Below are positions 11,667-20,842 of a DNA stretch of 64,000 nucleotides, piece after piece. Positions within the stretch are counted from its first letter, which is position 1, and each line of letters begins with the position of its first letter. Source of the DNA: Pseudomonas sp. GD04019 (GTDB lineage Bacteria > Pseudomonadota > Gammaproteobacteria > Pseudomonadales > Pseudomonadaceae); NCBI RefSeq assembly GCF_029837695.1, contig NZ_JAOEEA010000003.1, positions 310,001 through 374,000 of the forward strand, read 5' to 3'. The notes below the pieces were generated by a model, which was not told where the DNA came from, did no database searches, and was given only the letters and a program-made list of their open reading frames with translations. Both the position numbers and the translations under genes were made by a program.

Positions 11667-12092
11667 ATGGGGCTGCATCTGCACGAGGGCGGTGACGACC
11701 TCCAGGAAAACCACGAGATCAACGTCACCCCGTTCATCGACGTGATGCTGGTACTGCTGATCATCTTCATGGTCGCCGCGCCGCTGGCCACCGTGGACGT
11801 GAAGATCGACCTGCCGGCCTCCACCGCCAAGCCGGTGCCGCGTCCGGACAAGCCGATCTACCTGAGCATCAAGGAAGACACCAGCCTGTACCTGGACAAC
11901 CAGCAGGTCGACGCGGCCCAGCTCGGCGCCTCCCTGGACCGCCTGACCGGCGCCAACAAGGACAAGACCATCTTCGTCCGTGGCGACAAGGGCGTGGACT
12001 ATGCCGACCTGATGGGCGTGATGGACAACCTGCGCGGTGCCGGGTACCTGAAGATCGGCCTGGTGGGCCTGGAAACGGTCGGCGCGCAATGA
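11667..12092 (+). CDS. exbD: ExbD, TonB system proton-channel subunit
   Basis: This 141-aa protein has one transmembrane helix. The conserved NVTPFIDVMLVLLIIFMV contains the essential membrane Asp. The C-terminal periplasmic domain shows the usual LYLDNQQVD and IFVRGDKGVDY segments. The stop overlaps the tonB start in ATGA, suggesting coupled translation. Confidence 0.95.
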   Translation: MGLHLHEGGDDLQENHEINVTPFIDVMLVLLIIFMVAAPLATVDVKIDLPASTAKPVPRPDKPIYLSIKEDTSLYLDNQQVDAAQLGASLDRLTGANKDKTIFVRGDKGVDYADLMGVMDNLRGAGYLKIGLVGLETVGAQ

Positions 12093-12802
12093 GCCAAGCG
12101 CGTCGCCTGCCGTTATGGGCTGTCAGCCTGATCGCCGTGATCGGCCTGCACCTGGTCGTCTATTACGCCGCCCTGCTGTGGCGCCCGGCCGTCACGCCGA
12201 TCCTGCTGCAACCGGCGGCCATGCTGATCGAGCTGGAGCCGATGGTCGCGCCGCCGGAGCCGACGCCACCGGAGCCAGTGATCGAGGAAGAGCCGGAGCC
12301 CGAGATCGTCGAGGTGCCCGAGCCGAAGATCGCCATCGTCAAGCCCAAGCCGAAACCCAAGGTCAAGCCCAAGCCGCAGCCGCCGAAGCCCGAGGTCAAG
12401 CCGCAGCCCGACGCGCCCAAGGTGGCGAACCAGGAGAAGACCGCGGCGCCGATCAAGGCCCCGGTGCAGCAGCAGGTCAGCACCGGCGAGATCGACCGCG
12501 AGCGCGCCATCTGGATGGCCAAGGTGCAGGCTTACCTGAGTAAGCACCTGCGCTATCCGGATCGCGAGCGGCGCTTCAACAAGCCCGGCAGCAAGCATGC
12601 CCTGCTGCTCAACTTCACCATCGACACCCGTGGCCGCATCCTCGCCGCCGAAGTGAAGCAGTCCACCGCCCGCAACTCGTTCGACCGCGACGTGCAGCGC
12701 CAGCTGCGCAAGGCCAGCCCGGTACCGGCGCCGCCGACCAAGGTGCTGAGCGGCGGCAGCATGTCGATCGACTATCCGCTGAACTTCACCCTCACCCGCT
12801 GA
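12089..12802 (+). CDS. tonB: TonB energy transducer
   Basis: This 237-aa protein has an N-terminal membrane anchor (about residues 8-30), a long Pro/Glu then Pro/Lys spacer (PEPTPPEP, KPKPKPKVKPKPQPP) and a C-terminal domain with YLSKHLRYPDRERR and SIDYPLNF. It links the ExbBD complex to outer-membrane receptors for siderophores and similar ligands. Confidence 0.95.
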   Translation: MSQARRLPLWAVSLIAVIGLHLVVYYAALLWRPAVTPILLQPAAMLIELEPMVAPPEPTPPEPVIEEEPEPEIVEVPEPKIAIVKPKPKPKVKPKPQPPKPEVKPQPDAPKVANQEKTAAPIKAPVQQQVSTGEIDRERAIWMAKVQAYLSKHLRYPDRERRFNKPGSKHALLLNFTIDTRGRILAAEVKQSTARNSFDRDVQRQLRKASPVPAPPTKVLSGGSMSIDYPLNFTLTR

Positions 12803-13017
12803 GAACCCGCCGCCGACGCCCTGCGCGTCGACCAGGCGGCGTTGCAAGCCGGCCCGGATGCTCATAAATGCGCGCCCTCGCCGGCTTGCGCCGTGCCTGA
12901 CTAGCACGCACGCCGACAGCAGGTTCTTTGTCTGTTAGGTCATATCTTTATCGGCGGCCCGGTTGGTTCCATTGAATGCAGTCGCTATGCTTGGCGGCAT
13001 CTCAATGGAATTTACCT

Positions 13018-13950
13018 ATGACCCTCACCGAACTGCGCTACATAGTGACCCTTGCCCAGGAACAGCACTTCGGCCGCGCGGCCGAGCGCTGCCATGTCAG
13101 CCAGCCGACCCTGTCGGTGGGGGTGAAGAAGCTGGAAGACGAACTCGGCGTGCTGATCTTCGAGCGCAGCAAGAGCGCGGTGCGCCTGACCCCGGTCGGC
13201 GAGGGCATCGTCACCCAGGCGCAGAAGGTGCTGGAGCAGGCCCAGGGCATCCGCGAGCTGGCCCAGGCCGGCAAGAACCAGCTGACCGCGCCGCTGAAGA
13301 TCGGCGCCATCTACACCGTCGGCCCCTACCTGTTTCCGCACCTGATTCCGCAGCTGCACCGGGTCGCCCCGCAGATGCCGCTGTACATCGAAGAGAACTT
13401 CACCCACATCCTGCGCGACAAGCTGCGCACCGGCGAGCTGGACGCGATCATCATCGCCCTGCCGTTCCAGGAAGCCGACGTGCTGACCAAGCCGCTGTAC
13501 GACGAGCCGTTCTTCGCCCTGCTGCCGGCCGGCCACCCCTGGGCCGAGCGCGAGACCATCGACAAGGAACTGCTCAACGACAAGAGCCTGCTGCTGCTCG
13601 GCGAGGGGCACTGCTTCCGTGACCAGGTGCTGGAGGCCTGCCCGTCGCTACGCAAGGGCGGCGAAGACTCGGCCAAGCACACCACGGTGGAATCCAGCTC
13701 GCTGGAAACCATCCGCCATATGGTCGCCTCCGGCCTGGGCATCTCGATCCTGCCGTTCTCCGCGGTCGACAGCCACCACTACGCCCCTGGCGTGATCGAG
13801 GTGCGCCCGCTGAGCGCGCCGGCGCCCTACCGCACCGTGGCCATCGCCTGGCGCGCCAGCTTCCCGCGGCCCAAGGCCATCGAAGTGCTGGCCGATTCGA
13901 TCCGCCTGTGCTCGGTGGCGCGCCCGCAGGGTGAAGCCATCCCGGCATGA
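13018..13950 (+). CDS. oxyR: OxyR hydrogen-peroxide sensing LysR regulator
   Basis: This 310-aa LysR-type regulator has an N-terminal winged helix (MTLTELRYIVTLAQEQHFGR, RCHVSQPTLSVGVKKLE). The redox pair is visible as GHCFRDQVLEAC, two Cys nine residues apart as in E. coli OxyR Cys199/Cys208. It activates catalase and alkyl hydroperoxide reductase genes. It overlaps recG by four bases, the Pseudomonas oxyR-recG operon. Confidence 0.96.
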   Translation: MTLTELRYIVTLAQEQHFGRAAERCHVSQPTLSVGVKKLEDELGVLIFERSKSAVRLTPVGEGIVTQAQKVLEQAQGIRELAQAGKNQLTAPLKIGAIYTVGPYLFPHLIPQLHRVAPQMPLYIEENFTHILRDKLRTGELDAIIIALPFQEADVLTKPLYDEPFFALLPAGHPWAERETIDKELLNDKSLLLLGEGHCFRDQVLEACPSLRKGGEDSAKHTTVESSSLETIRHMVASGLGISILPFSAVDSHHYAPGVIEVRPLSAPAPYRTVAIAWRASFPRPKAIEVLADSIRLCSVARPQGEAIPA

Positions 13951-16022
13951 TCGAGCTGGCGCAGGTCCCGGTCACCGCGCTGAAGGGCGTCGGTGACGCG
14001 CTGGCCGAGAAGCTGGGCAAGGTCGGTCTGGAGAACCTGCAGGACGTGCTGTTCCACCTGCCCCTGCGCTACCAGGACCGCACCCGCATCACGCCCATCG
14101 GCGCCCTGCGCCCGGGCCAGGACGCCGTGGTGGAAGGCATAGTGGCCGGCGCCGACGTCACCATGGGCCGCCGCCGCAGCCTGCTGGTGCGCCTGCAGGA
14201 CGGCACCGGCACCCTCAGCCTGCGCTTCTTCCACTTCAGCCAGGCGCAGAAGGACGGCCTCAAGCGCGGCACCGCCCTGCGCTGCTACGGCGAGGTGCGC
14301 CCCGGCGCCACCGGTCTGGAGATCTACCACCCGGAATACCGCGCCCAGAGTGGGGACGAGCCGGCGCCGGTGGAACAGACCCTGACGCCCATCTACCCGA
14401 CCACCGAAGGCCTGACCCAGCAGCGCCTGCGCCAGCTCAGCCAGCAGGCCCTGGCCCGCCTCGGCCCGCACAGCCTGCCCGACTGGCTGCCGGCCGAGCT
14501 GGGCCGCGACTACCAGCTGGGCCCCCTGGCCGACGCCATCCGCTACCTGCACCGACCGCCGCCGGACGCCGACCAGGAAGAGCTGGCCGAGGGTCGCCAC
14601 TGGGCCCAGCATCGCCTGGCCTTCGAGGAACTGCTGACCCACCAGCTGTCGCTGCAGCGCCTGCGCGAGCAGGTGCGCGCCCAAGCCGCGCCGGTGCTGC
14701 CACCAGCCAAGCAGCTGCCGCAGCGCTTTCTGGCCAACCTCGGTTTCGCCCTCACCGGCGCGCAGCAACGGGTCGGCGCCGAGATCGCCTACGACCTGAG
14801 CCAGCCCGAGCCCATGCTGCGCCTGGTGCAGGGCGATGTCGGGGCCGGCAAGACAGTGGTCGCCGCACTCGCCGCGCTGCAGGCGCTGGAAGCCGGCTAC
14901 CAGGTGGCGCTGATGGCGCCCACCGAGATCCTCGCCGAGCAGCACTTCCTGAACTTCAGCCGCTGGCTGCAGCCACTCGGCATCGAGGTCGCCTGGCTGG
15001 CCGGCAAGCTCAAGGGCAAGGCGCGCACTGCCGCGCTGGAGCAGATTGCCGGCGGTGCACCGATGGTGGTCGGCACCCACGCGCTGTTCCAGGACGAGGT
15101 GCAGTTCAAGCGTCTGGCCCTGGTGATCATCGACGAACAGCACCGTTTCGGCGTACAGCAGCGCCTGGCCCTGCGCCAGAAAGGCATCGATGGCCGCCTG
15201 TGCCCGCACCAGCTGATTATGACCGCGACACCAATACCCAGAACGCTGGCGATGAGTGCTTACGCCGACCTGGACACCTCGATCCTCGACGAGCTGCCGC
15301 CCGGGCGCACTCCGGTGAATACCCTGGTGATCGCCGACAGTCGCCGCCTCGAAGTGGTCGAGCGCGTACGCCTGGCCTGCCGCGAAGGGCGCCAGGCCTA
15401 CTGGGTGTGCACCCTGATCGAGGAGTCCGAGGAGCTGACCTGCCAGGCGGCGGAGACCAGCTACGAGGAGCTTTCCAGCGCCCTGGGCGAGCTGCGCGTC
15501 GGCCTGATCCACGGGCGCATGAAGCCGGCCGAGAAAGCCGCGGTGATGGATGCATTCAAGCGCGGCGAACTGCAGCTGCTGGTCGCCACCACGGTGATCG
15601 AGGTCGGCGTCGACGTGCCCAACGCCAGCCTGATGATCATCGAGAACCCCGAGCGCCTGGGCCTGGCCCAGCTGCATCAGCTGCGCGGGCGGGTCGGCCG
15701 GGGCAGCGCCGCCAGCCATTGCGTGCTGCTCTATCACGCGCCGCTGTCGCAGCTCGGCCGCGAGCGCCTGGGCATCATGCGCGAGACCTGCGACGGCTTC
15801 GTCATCGCCGAGAAGGACTTGGAACTGCGCGGCCCCGGCGAGATGCTCGGTACCCGCCAGACCGGTCTGCTGCAGTTCAAGGTCGCCGACCTGATGCGCG
15901 ATGCCGACCTGCTGCCGGCCGTGCGCGAAGCGGCGCAAGAGCTACTGGCGCGCTGGCCGCAGCATGTCAGCCCGTTGCTCGAACGCTGGCTACGGCATGG
16001 CCAGCAGTACGGCCAAGTGTGA
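13947..16022 (+). CDS. recG: ATP-dependent DNA helicase RecG
   Basis: This 691-aa SF2 helicase has an N-terminal wedge/OB domain (LPLRYQDRTRITPIG), Walker A GDVGAGKTVVA, Walker B IIDEQHRFG, motif III TATPIPRTLAMS and motif VI QLRGRVGRG. It remodels stalled replication forks and branched recombination intermediates. The length is normal. Confidence 0.97.
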   Translation: MIELAQVPVTALKGVGDALAEKLGKVGLENLQDVLFHLPLRYQDRTRITPIGALRPGQDAVVEGIVAGADVTMGRRRSLLVRLQDGTGTLSLRFFHFSQAQKDGLKRGTALRCYGEVRPGATGLEIYHPEYRAQSGDEPAPVEQTLTPIYPTTEGLTQQRLRQLSQQALARLGPHSLPDWLPAELGRDYQLGPLADAIRYLHRPPPDADQEELAEGRHWAQHRLAFEELLTHQLSLQRLREQVRAQAAPVLPPAKQLPQRFLANLGFALTGAQQRVGAEIAYDLSQPEPMLRLVQGDVGAGKTVVAALAALQALEAGYQVALMAPTEILAEQHFLNFSRWLQPLGIEVAWLAGKLKGKARTAALEQIAGGAPMVVGTHALFQDEVQFKRLALVIIDEQHRFGVQQRLALRQKGIDGRLCPHQLIMTATPIPRTLAMSAYADLDTSILDELPPGRTPVNTLVIADSRRLEVVERVRLACREGRQAYWVCTLIEESEELTCQAAETSYEELSSALGELRVGLIHGRMKPAEKAAVMDAFKRGELQLLVATTVIEVGVDVPNASLMIIENPERLGLAQLHQLRGRVGRGSAASHCVLLYHAPLSQLGRERLGIMRETCDGFVIAEKDLELRGPGEMLGTRQTGLLQFKVADLMRDADLLPAVREAAQELLARWPQHVSPLLERWLRHGQQYGQV

Positions 16023-16116
16023 TCCGCCGCACGTAATGCCGCTGGTCGCCCGTCCGGCGGACGAGCCTACCCCACGGGGCGCTGGTTATACTGCCCGTCA
16101 GTAGTTCCTCAGCCGG

Positions 16117-17535
16117 ATGTCGCCCATGACCGAAGTCGCCCTCGCCCCCGATTCCGCCCCGCGCCCGCCGGTGGTGATCCTGCAACTCCTCGAGAAACTC
16201 GGCGTCCCCTGCCATATCCGTCCCGACCACCCCGCACATCCCGCCGCTCGCCGCGTGCAGGCCGCGCTGCTGGAAGACGCGGTCGGTGCCCTGCTGGTGC
16301 TGTTCCCGCAGAGCCAGCTGCTCGACCTCAATCGCCTGGCCGAGCTGACCGGGCGCAAGCTCACCGCGGTCAAGCCCGAGCGCATGGAGCGCATGCTGGC
16401 CAAGCACAACCTCGGCCTGCTGCCCGGCCTGCCGCCGCTGACCAGCTCGCCCTGCCTGTACGACGAGCGCCTGCTGCAGGAGCCCAGCGTGCTGGTGGAG
16501 TCCGGCCAGGCCGGCGTGCTGCTGGAGATCGACAGCGAGCACTACAAGTCCATCCTCCTGGCCAAGGCCAGCGCCGCCCGCTTCGGCGAGCCGCTGCTGG
16601 GCATTCGCCCCAACCTGAACCGCCCGGACGACGACCGCGCCGAGATCACCCAGGCCGTGCAGGCCTTCACCGCCCGCCGTATCCAGCAGCGCCTCGAAGA
16701 GACCATCGAGATTCCGCCGCTGCCGGAGACCGCGCAGAAGATCATCAAGCTGCGCGTCGACCCGGACGCCACCGTGGACGACATCACCGGAGTGGTCGAG
16801 ACCGACCCGGCCCTGGCCGCCCAGGTGGTCAGCTGGGCCGCCTCGCCCTACTACGCCGCCCCCGGCAAGATCCGCTCGGTGGAAGACGCCATCGTTCGCG
16901 TGCTGGGCTTCGACCTGGTAATCAACCTGGCTCTGGGCCTGGCGCTGGGCAAGACCCTCAGCCTACCCAAGGACCAGCCACAGCAGGCCACGCCCTACTG
17001 GCAGCAGGCGATCTACACGGCCGCCATCATCGAGGGCCTGACCCGCGCCATGCCGCGTGCCCAGCGCCCGGAAGCCGGTCTGACCTACCTCGCCGGGCTG
17101 CTGCACAACTTCGGATACCTGGTGCTAGCCCACGTCTTCCCGCCGCACTTCTCGCTGATCTGCCGGCACCTGGAGGTCAACCCGCACCTGTCCGCCGGCT
17201 ATATCGAGCAGCACCTGCTGGGCATCACCCGCGAGCAGATCGGCGCCTGGCTGATGCGCTTCTGGGACATGCCGGAAGAACTGGCCACTGCACTGCGCTT
17301 CCAGCACGACCCGCACTACGACGGCGCCCACGCCGCCTACCCGAATCTGGTGTGCCTGGCCGTCAACCTGCTGCGCAGCCGCGGCATCGGCAGCGGCCCG
17401 CAACATGACCTGCCAGACGAGCTGTTCGAGCGCCTGGGGCTGACCCGCGACAAGGCCGACGATGCGCTGAACAAGGTGCTGCAGGCGGAAGTGGCGCTGC
17501 GCGAGTTGGCCTCGCAGTTCAACCACCCGCACTGA
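16117..17535 (+). CDS. YbaK-like plus HDOD domain protein
   Basis: This 472-aa protein has an N-terminal aminoacyl-tRNA-deacylase (YbaK)-like domain at about residues 20-160 and an HDOD domain at about 195-400 (LPETAQKIIKLRVDPDA, YLAGLLHNFGYLVLAHVFP). It matches the position of PA5346 beside recG in P. aeruginosa. HDOD proteins act in signalling without known HD hydrolase activity. A second in-frame ATG nine bases downstream is an equally good start. Confidence 0.85.
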   Translation: MSPMTEVALAPDSAPRPPVVILQLLEKLGVPCHIRPDHPAHPAARRVQAALLEDAVGALLVLFPQSQLLDLNRLAELTGRKLTAVKPERMERMLAKHNLGLLPGLPPLTSSPCLYDERLLQEPSVLVESGQAGVLLEIDSEHYKSILLAKASAARFGEPLLGIRPNLNRPDDDRAEITQAVQAFTARRIQQRLEETIEIPPLPETAQKIIKLRVDPDATVDDITGVVETDPALAAQVVSWAASPYYAAPGKIRSVEDAIVRVLGFDLVINLALGLALGKTLSLPKDQPQQATPYWQQAIYTAAIIEGLTRAMPRAQRPEAGLTYLAGLLHNFGYLVLAHVFPPHFSLICRHLEVNPHLSAGYIEQHLLGITREQIGAWLMRFWDMPEELATALRFQHDPHYDGAHAAYPNLVCLAVNLLRSRGIGSGPQHDLPDELFERLGLTRDKADDALNKVLQAEVALRELASQFNHPH

Positions 17536-17547
17536 GTGCCTGGAATG

Positions 17548-17573
17548 AAAAAGGGGCCTGCGGGCCCCTTTTT
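17548..17573. terminator. Bidirectional terminator
   Basis: The stem AAAAAGGGGCC/GGCCCCTTTTT has A and T tracts on both sides. It sits between the convergent HDOD and exported-protein genes, so it can serve both strands. Confidence 0.85.
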
Positions 17574-17592
17574 CGTTTCGTCGGCTGAATGG

Positions 17593-18321
17593 TTACTTGA
17601 GCTTCGCCCGCCTGGCGGCGAACACTTCCGGCAGGGCCTTGGCGCTGGCCTCCAGCACAGCGCGCAGCGGCGCCTGCTCGTACAGCGCGGCGTATTCGCC
17701 GAGCTTGTCGCTGGGGGTCTGGCGGTAGGCATAGAGCATGAAGGCCTCCACGCCGCTGGCGCTGGACGCGCGCAGCGGCGCCAGCTGGGTGGCGGTCTGC
17801 TCGGCCAGAGCCTTCTCGTCCAGATCGCCACCGCGGGCGCGCAGGGTCAGCAGGGCCTGGGTCTTGCCCACCTCATAGCGCAACAGGGTGGCCAGCTCGG
17901 TGGTGTGGGCGGCCTTGTCCAGGCGACGCACCAGATCCAGACGCTTGCCCAGCGGCGGGCGCTCCTGCAATTGCTGACGGTAGGCGGCCAGGCCACCATC
18001 CTCGCCCACCGCGCGCTCGGCGGCGGTGAAGTGCTGGGCCAGCGGGCTGTCGAGCAGCTCGAGCGCGGCCTCCAGCTGCTCGCGCTTGACCTTGAGCGCC
18101 ACGCGCTTGGCCAGGTCATCGCACAGCGGGCCGGCGGCGAATGTCTGGCCCAGGGACTTCTGCTGCTCGGCGCTCATGCCGCGCTGCAGCAGCGGTGCGG
18201 TCTGCTCGCACAGCAGCTGAACGCCGGCCAGCTCCAGCACGCGCTTCAGGGTAGCGTCGGGCGCCGCCTGGGCCGGAGCGACCAGGGACAGGAGCAGGGC
18301 GAGGATGAACAGCGGACGCAT
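17593..18321 (-). CDS. Exported protein of unknown function
   Basis: This 242-aa protein has a clear signal peptide (MRPLFILALLLSLVAPAQA). The helical mature part is rich in Ala, Leu and Glu, with two Cys (LLCEQ and GPLCDD) that could pair. I recognise no named domain. It lies between convergent terminators and the SCP2-like gene in a conserved Pseudomonas neighbourhood. Confidence 0.8.
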   Translation of the reverse strand: MRPLFILALLLSLVAPAQAAPDATLKRVLELAGVQLLCEQTAPLLQRGMSAEQQKSLGQTFAAGPLCDDLAKRVALKVKREQLEAALELLDSPLAQHFTAAERAVGEDGGLAAYRQQLQERPPLGKRLDLVRRLDKAAHTTELATLLRYEVGKTQALLTLRARGGDLDEKALAEQTATQLAPLRASSASGVEAFMLYAYRQTPSDKLGEYAALYEQAPLRAVLEASAKALPEVFAARRAKLK

Positions 18322-18390
18322 AAGGGGACTTCCGTGGAAAACGCCCAGCCTAGCCAAGTGGCGCGACCCGGGCCAGCAAGGGAAGGCGGC

Positions 18391-18789
18391 TCAGGCCGCT
18401 TTCTTGACCTCGGTCTTCTTTTTCTTCTTCGGCACCACGTGCTTGAGCAGGCCCTGGAACCAGATCACCAGCGCCGGGTTGCCCTGGATCTGGATGTCCT
18501 TGTTCTGGATACCCTGCATGAAGGCCAGCTGCTTGTTCTTGGCGTTCATGGTGGCGAAGCCGTAGACCGCGTCCTTGAAGCCAATGGCAAAGGCCGGCTC
18601 GCGGGCCGTGCCGGCATGGCTGGTGACGCGCTTGTCCTTGATTCGGTAGTGACGGGCGACTTTGCCGTCGAGGGTGTGCAGCTGGAAGACCAGCTCCTTG
18701 CCTTCCAGCTGTTGCTGGAACTCGGGATTGGTGCGGCTGGCCTTGACCATCAGGCGGCCCAGCATCCAGAGGAGAAAGCGGAATTTCAT
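18391..18789 (-). CDS. SCP2-like sterol/lipid-binding protein
   Basis: This 132-aa protein starts MKFRFLLWMLGRLMVKASR and contains an SCP2-like pattern (KELVFQLHTLDGKVARHYRI, ending in a hydrophobic pocket segment NPALVIWFQGLLKHV). It ends in a very basic tail (PKKKKKTEVKKAA). The family binds lipids; the ligand is unknown. In the ancestral arrangement it would lie next to the HU gene. Here the island separates them by 43 kb. Confidence 0.75.
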   Translation of the reverse strand: MKFRFLLWMLGRLMVKASRTNPEFQQQLEGKELVFQLHTLDGKVARHYRIKDKRVTSHAGTAREPAFAIGFKDAVYGFATMNAKNKQLAFMQGIQNKDIQIQGNPALVIWFQGLLKHVVPKKKKKTEVKKAA

Positions 18790-18890
18790 GGCGCGCGGCC
18801 TCGATGGTGGTGAAATCGGCGGCGCATTGTAGCGGATGGCGCAGAACACTACATCCCGTCTGGCGGGCGCTTCGGCGTTGGGGAGGGGGT

Positions 18891-18916
18891 GGCCCGGAGC
18901 CCTGCGGCTCCGGGCC
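18891..18916. terminator. Hairpin, probable original HU terminator
   Basis: An 11-bp perfect stem (GGCCCGGAGCC/GGCTCCGGGCC) with a four-base loop lies just past the leftover HU 3' end. It has no T tract on either side. Its place suggests it ended HU transcription before the island inserted. Confidence 0.55.
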
Positions 18917-18925
18917 GGGACTTGC

Positions 18926-18946
18926 TCAGTTGACGGCGTCTTTCAA
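18926..18946 (-). pseudogene. Leftover 3' end of the HU gene at the left island junction
   Basis: Read on the minus strand, these 21 bases encode LKDAVN followed by TGA, the C-terminus of Pseudomonas HU proteins. The intact HU gene at the other island end closes with the near-identical LRDAVN-TAA, written with different codons. This is the pattern left when an element integrates in a gene's 3' end and supplies a replacement. The hairpin just beyond fits an HU terminator. Confidence 0.75.
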
Positions 18947-18964
18947 TAACCATTGAGAAATACC

Positions 18965-19054
18965 GTTTCATTTTTTGAAACACCGCCACCCCCCACCAGA
19001 TCAGCTCACCGTTGAGAATTCTTTTGATCAAGCAGAACATTCGTTTCATTTTAT
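18965..19054 (+). repeat. Left subterminal recombinase-site-like repeats
   Basis: GTTTCATTTTTT (18965-18976) and TTTCATTTTAT (19044-19054) recur exactly but inverted near the right island end (61796-61807 and 61834-61844). The first copy is part of a small palindrome, GTTTCA-TTTTT-TGAAAC. They look like binding sites for the island recombinases. Confidence 0.5.
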
Positions 19055-19147
19055 AGAAAAAAGCTTGCCCCTTCGGGCGAAAACACCCTCAGGTGCTTCT
19101 ACCCGGCATGTCAAAATCGTCTCCATGTATCCTTTCGCCGCCCAAAA

Positions 19148-19867
19148 ATGACAGCTATTGCAAAACTCATTTCGATCAAAATCCTTGTCGCTCACGATCA
19201 CCCGGCACTGCGCTCACATATTCGAACCTGCCTTGAGAAGTTTGGCTACGAGGTAACAGAGACAGAAAGCTGCAAGCAAGCCACAATCGTCATGAATACA
19301 TCAAAGTTCTCGGCGATGGTTTTTAATGGTGACGCGCCAGACTTTTTATCCGAAGCCCCTTTAATAATCAGGTGCTCAACTATAAACAAAGACACCCCAT
19401 GCATTATTTTGGCGCAAGCTAATTCACTGATCATTAATAATAAAACCTTCAACCCGAAGATTGATGATTACTTGCTTAAGCCATTCAAAATTGAGGTTAT
19501 TGCAAAGCGCATCGCCGCCATAATAAAACCGAAGAATCTAGGATCTATTACGTCTATAGGCAGCATGACACTTTGCGACAAAAAAGGGACGCTCACTATT
19601 GGCGGATCAACGTCGAGGCTTCCGAAAAGGCAACATCAAATACTCTTTACACTAGCCAAACATGCGCCTCGAGTAGTCCATCAAGATCTAATTATTGCTG
19701 CACTTGATGCTCAGAAAGAATGCAAATCAAGCGATGATACGACTATCAAGTCTACGATTTATCGATTGCGCAAGAGCTTGCGAGATGCTGGCAGTGATGT
19801 ACGCATCAAAAACGTTCGGGGATGTGGATACAGAGTCCAAATCCCAGAATGCGAGCCATCGGACTGA
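19148..19867 (+). CDS. Atypical OmpR-family response regulator
   Basis: This 239-aa protein has a receiver-like domain (about residues 12-125, ILVAHDHPALRSHIRTCLEK and the conserved DYLLKPFKIEVIAKRI). A C-terminal winged helix follows (about 145-235, TIKSTIYRLRKSLRDAGSD, NVRGCGYRVQ). The usual phospho-acceptor Asp appears to be Asn (AMVFNGDAP). No sensor kinase is nearby. It may therefore act without phosphorylation. The gene is AT-rich, unlike the chromosomal flank, and is the first gene of the island. Confidence 0.8.
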   Translation: MTAIAKLISIKILVAHDHPALRSHIRTCLEKFGYEVTETESCKQATIVMNTSKFSAMVFNGDAPDFLSEAPLIIRCSTINKDTPCIILAQANSLIINNKTFNPKIDDYLLKPFKIEVIAKRIAAIIKPKNLGSITSIGSMTLCDKKGTLTIGGSTSRLPKRQHQILFTLAKHAPRVVHQDLIIAALDAQKECKSSDDTTIKSTIYRLRKSLRDAGSDVRIKNVRGCGYRVQIPECEPSD

Positions 19868-19969
19868 AAGCCCACTCGGCCTCAGCTAAAATTCGCGGCA
19901 AATATTCAAATACGGATGAGGAACATATCCCCAATGGCATAGAGCGGGTAAGAGTCGTTACATCTACGC

Positions 19970-20455
19970 TTACTCTCGGCGAATTTTAAGGCCTCCCACT
20001 ACCAATAAGGAATTCTGGTTTGGGTCTGACCGCATAATCCGAGCTGGCTTTGGTTTTTTATTTCCAAGCCTCCTCCACAGCGTGAGCGGGAATTTAATAA
20101 TTAGAAGTGCTGCTTGGTGAGATGGCGCACAACATGGCTCATCGCCCCAAATTGCCTCCTCAAGTACTTCACGGCGCACCACATGTGGACTCTTTTGCAT
20201 GAGAAGGGTCAGCAACTTGTGACCAACAGGGTTCAGCTTGAGGGGCTTGTCGGCGCGCGTCGCTTCTAGAGTATCGAGGTCATAGATCAGGTCGCTGACC
20301 TGCAGCTGACGTTTTCCTCCGCCAAGGCTGCGGCGCAACACTGCTTCAATGCGAGCCGCTAGCTCAGAGAGGGCGAAGGGCTTCACCAGATAGTCGTCTG
20401 CTCCGGATTGGAAGCCTTGTAGCCGGTCATCTAGTTGGTCGCGGGCGGTGAGCAT
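19970..20455 (-). pseudogene. Response regulator remnant, broken at both ends
   Basis: The frame begins inside a receiver domain (MLTARDQLDDRLQGFQSGAD, DYLVKPFALSELAARIEAVL) and runs into an OmpR-type DNA-binding domain (LKLNPVGHKLLTLL, VVRREVLEEAIWGDE). It then loses homology and ends in unrelated sequence. The 5' part is cut exactly at a transposon inverted repeat. It probably belonged to a ColR/CopR/PmrA-like regulator gene split by the chromate transposon. Confidence 0.8.
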
Positions 20456-20493
20456 TGGGTGCCCGCAGAATTCGGAAAAAATCGTACGCTAAG
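20456..20493 (+). repeat. Tn501/Tn1721-type 38-bp inverted repeat
   Basis: The inner part GAATTCGGAAAAAATCGTAC and the closing GCTAAG match the terminal repeat of Tn501/Tn1721-type Tn3-family elements as I remember it, with changes only in the outermost bases. It abuts the broken response regulator gene and probably marks the left end of the transposon that brought the chr genes. I see no matching right end. Confidence 0.7.
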
Positions 20494-20522
20494 CCGCGCC
20501 ATGTGCTTGCGCGCGAGCGCTC

Positions 20523-20783
20523 TCAAGAGGATGGTCCCTCGTACTTCCGAAAAGCGCGCCAAAGCACAACGTCATAGACGACCTTGAGTAGGCCGCAGGC
20601 CACCAGCGGCGCCGCCAGCCAGCCGGCGGCGAATAGGGCGCCGCCAATGGCGGGGCTCGCTATGGCATTGAGGCGCTTTACCGCACCGCCGTAGTTGTTT
20701 TCCCAGTGGCTGACGATCAGCTTCTCGGACAGGCCGGTGAGTTTGGCCGGATCGCATGAAAGAGGTTTCAGTTCGTAAGGCAT
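20523..20783 (-). pseudogene. Chimeric remnant: superoxide dismutase N-terminus joined to MFS C-terminus
   Basis: The 86-aa frame starts with about 41 residues of an iron superoxide dismutase N-terminus ([36 protein letters not shown]). It then switches to a hydrophobic tail ([18 protein letters not shown]) that resembles the last helix of a major-facilitator transporter. chrC in chromate-resistance transposons encodes such a dismutase. A deletion has probably fused chrC to a transporter gene. The metal ligands of the dismutase are mostly lost, so it is unlikely to be an enzyme. Confidence 0.65.
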
Positions 20784-20842
20784 CTTGGCTTCCTCAGCAA
20801 GGTGGATCGGAAACGGCGCGACGAAGGCTGACTCGATCAGGT

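Noticed and set aside
10536..12089. Long minus-strand frame (517 codons) opposite exbB-exbD
   Set aside because: It is a high-GC shadow of exbB/exbD: Gly/Gln/His-rich low-information protein with no family features, while the plus-strand genes are clear.
13827..15938. 703-codon minus-strand frame opposite recG
   Set aside because: It mirrors recG codon structure and has the repetitive Gln/Gly/Leu composition of antisense frames in GC-rich DNA.
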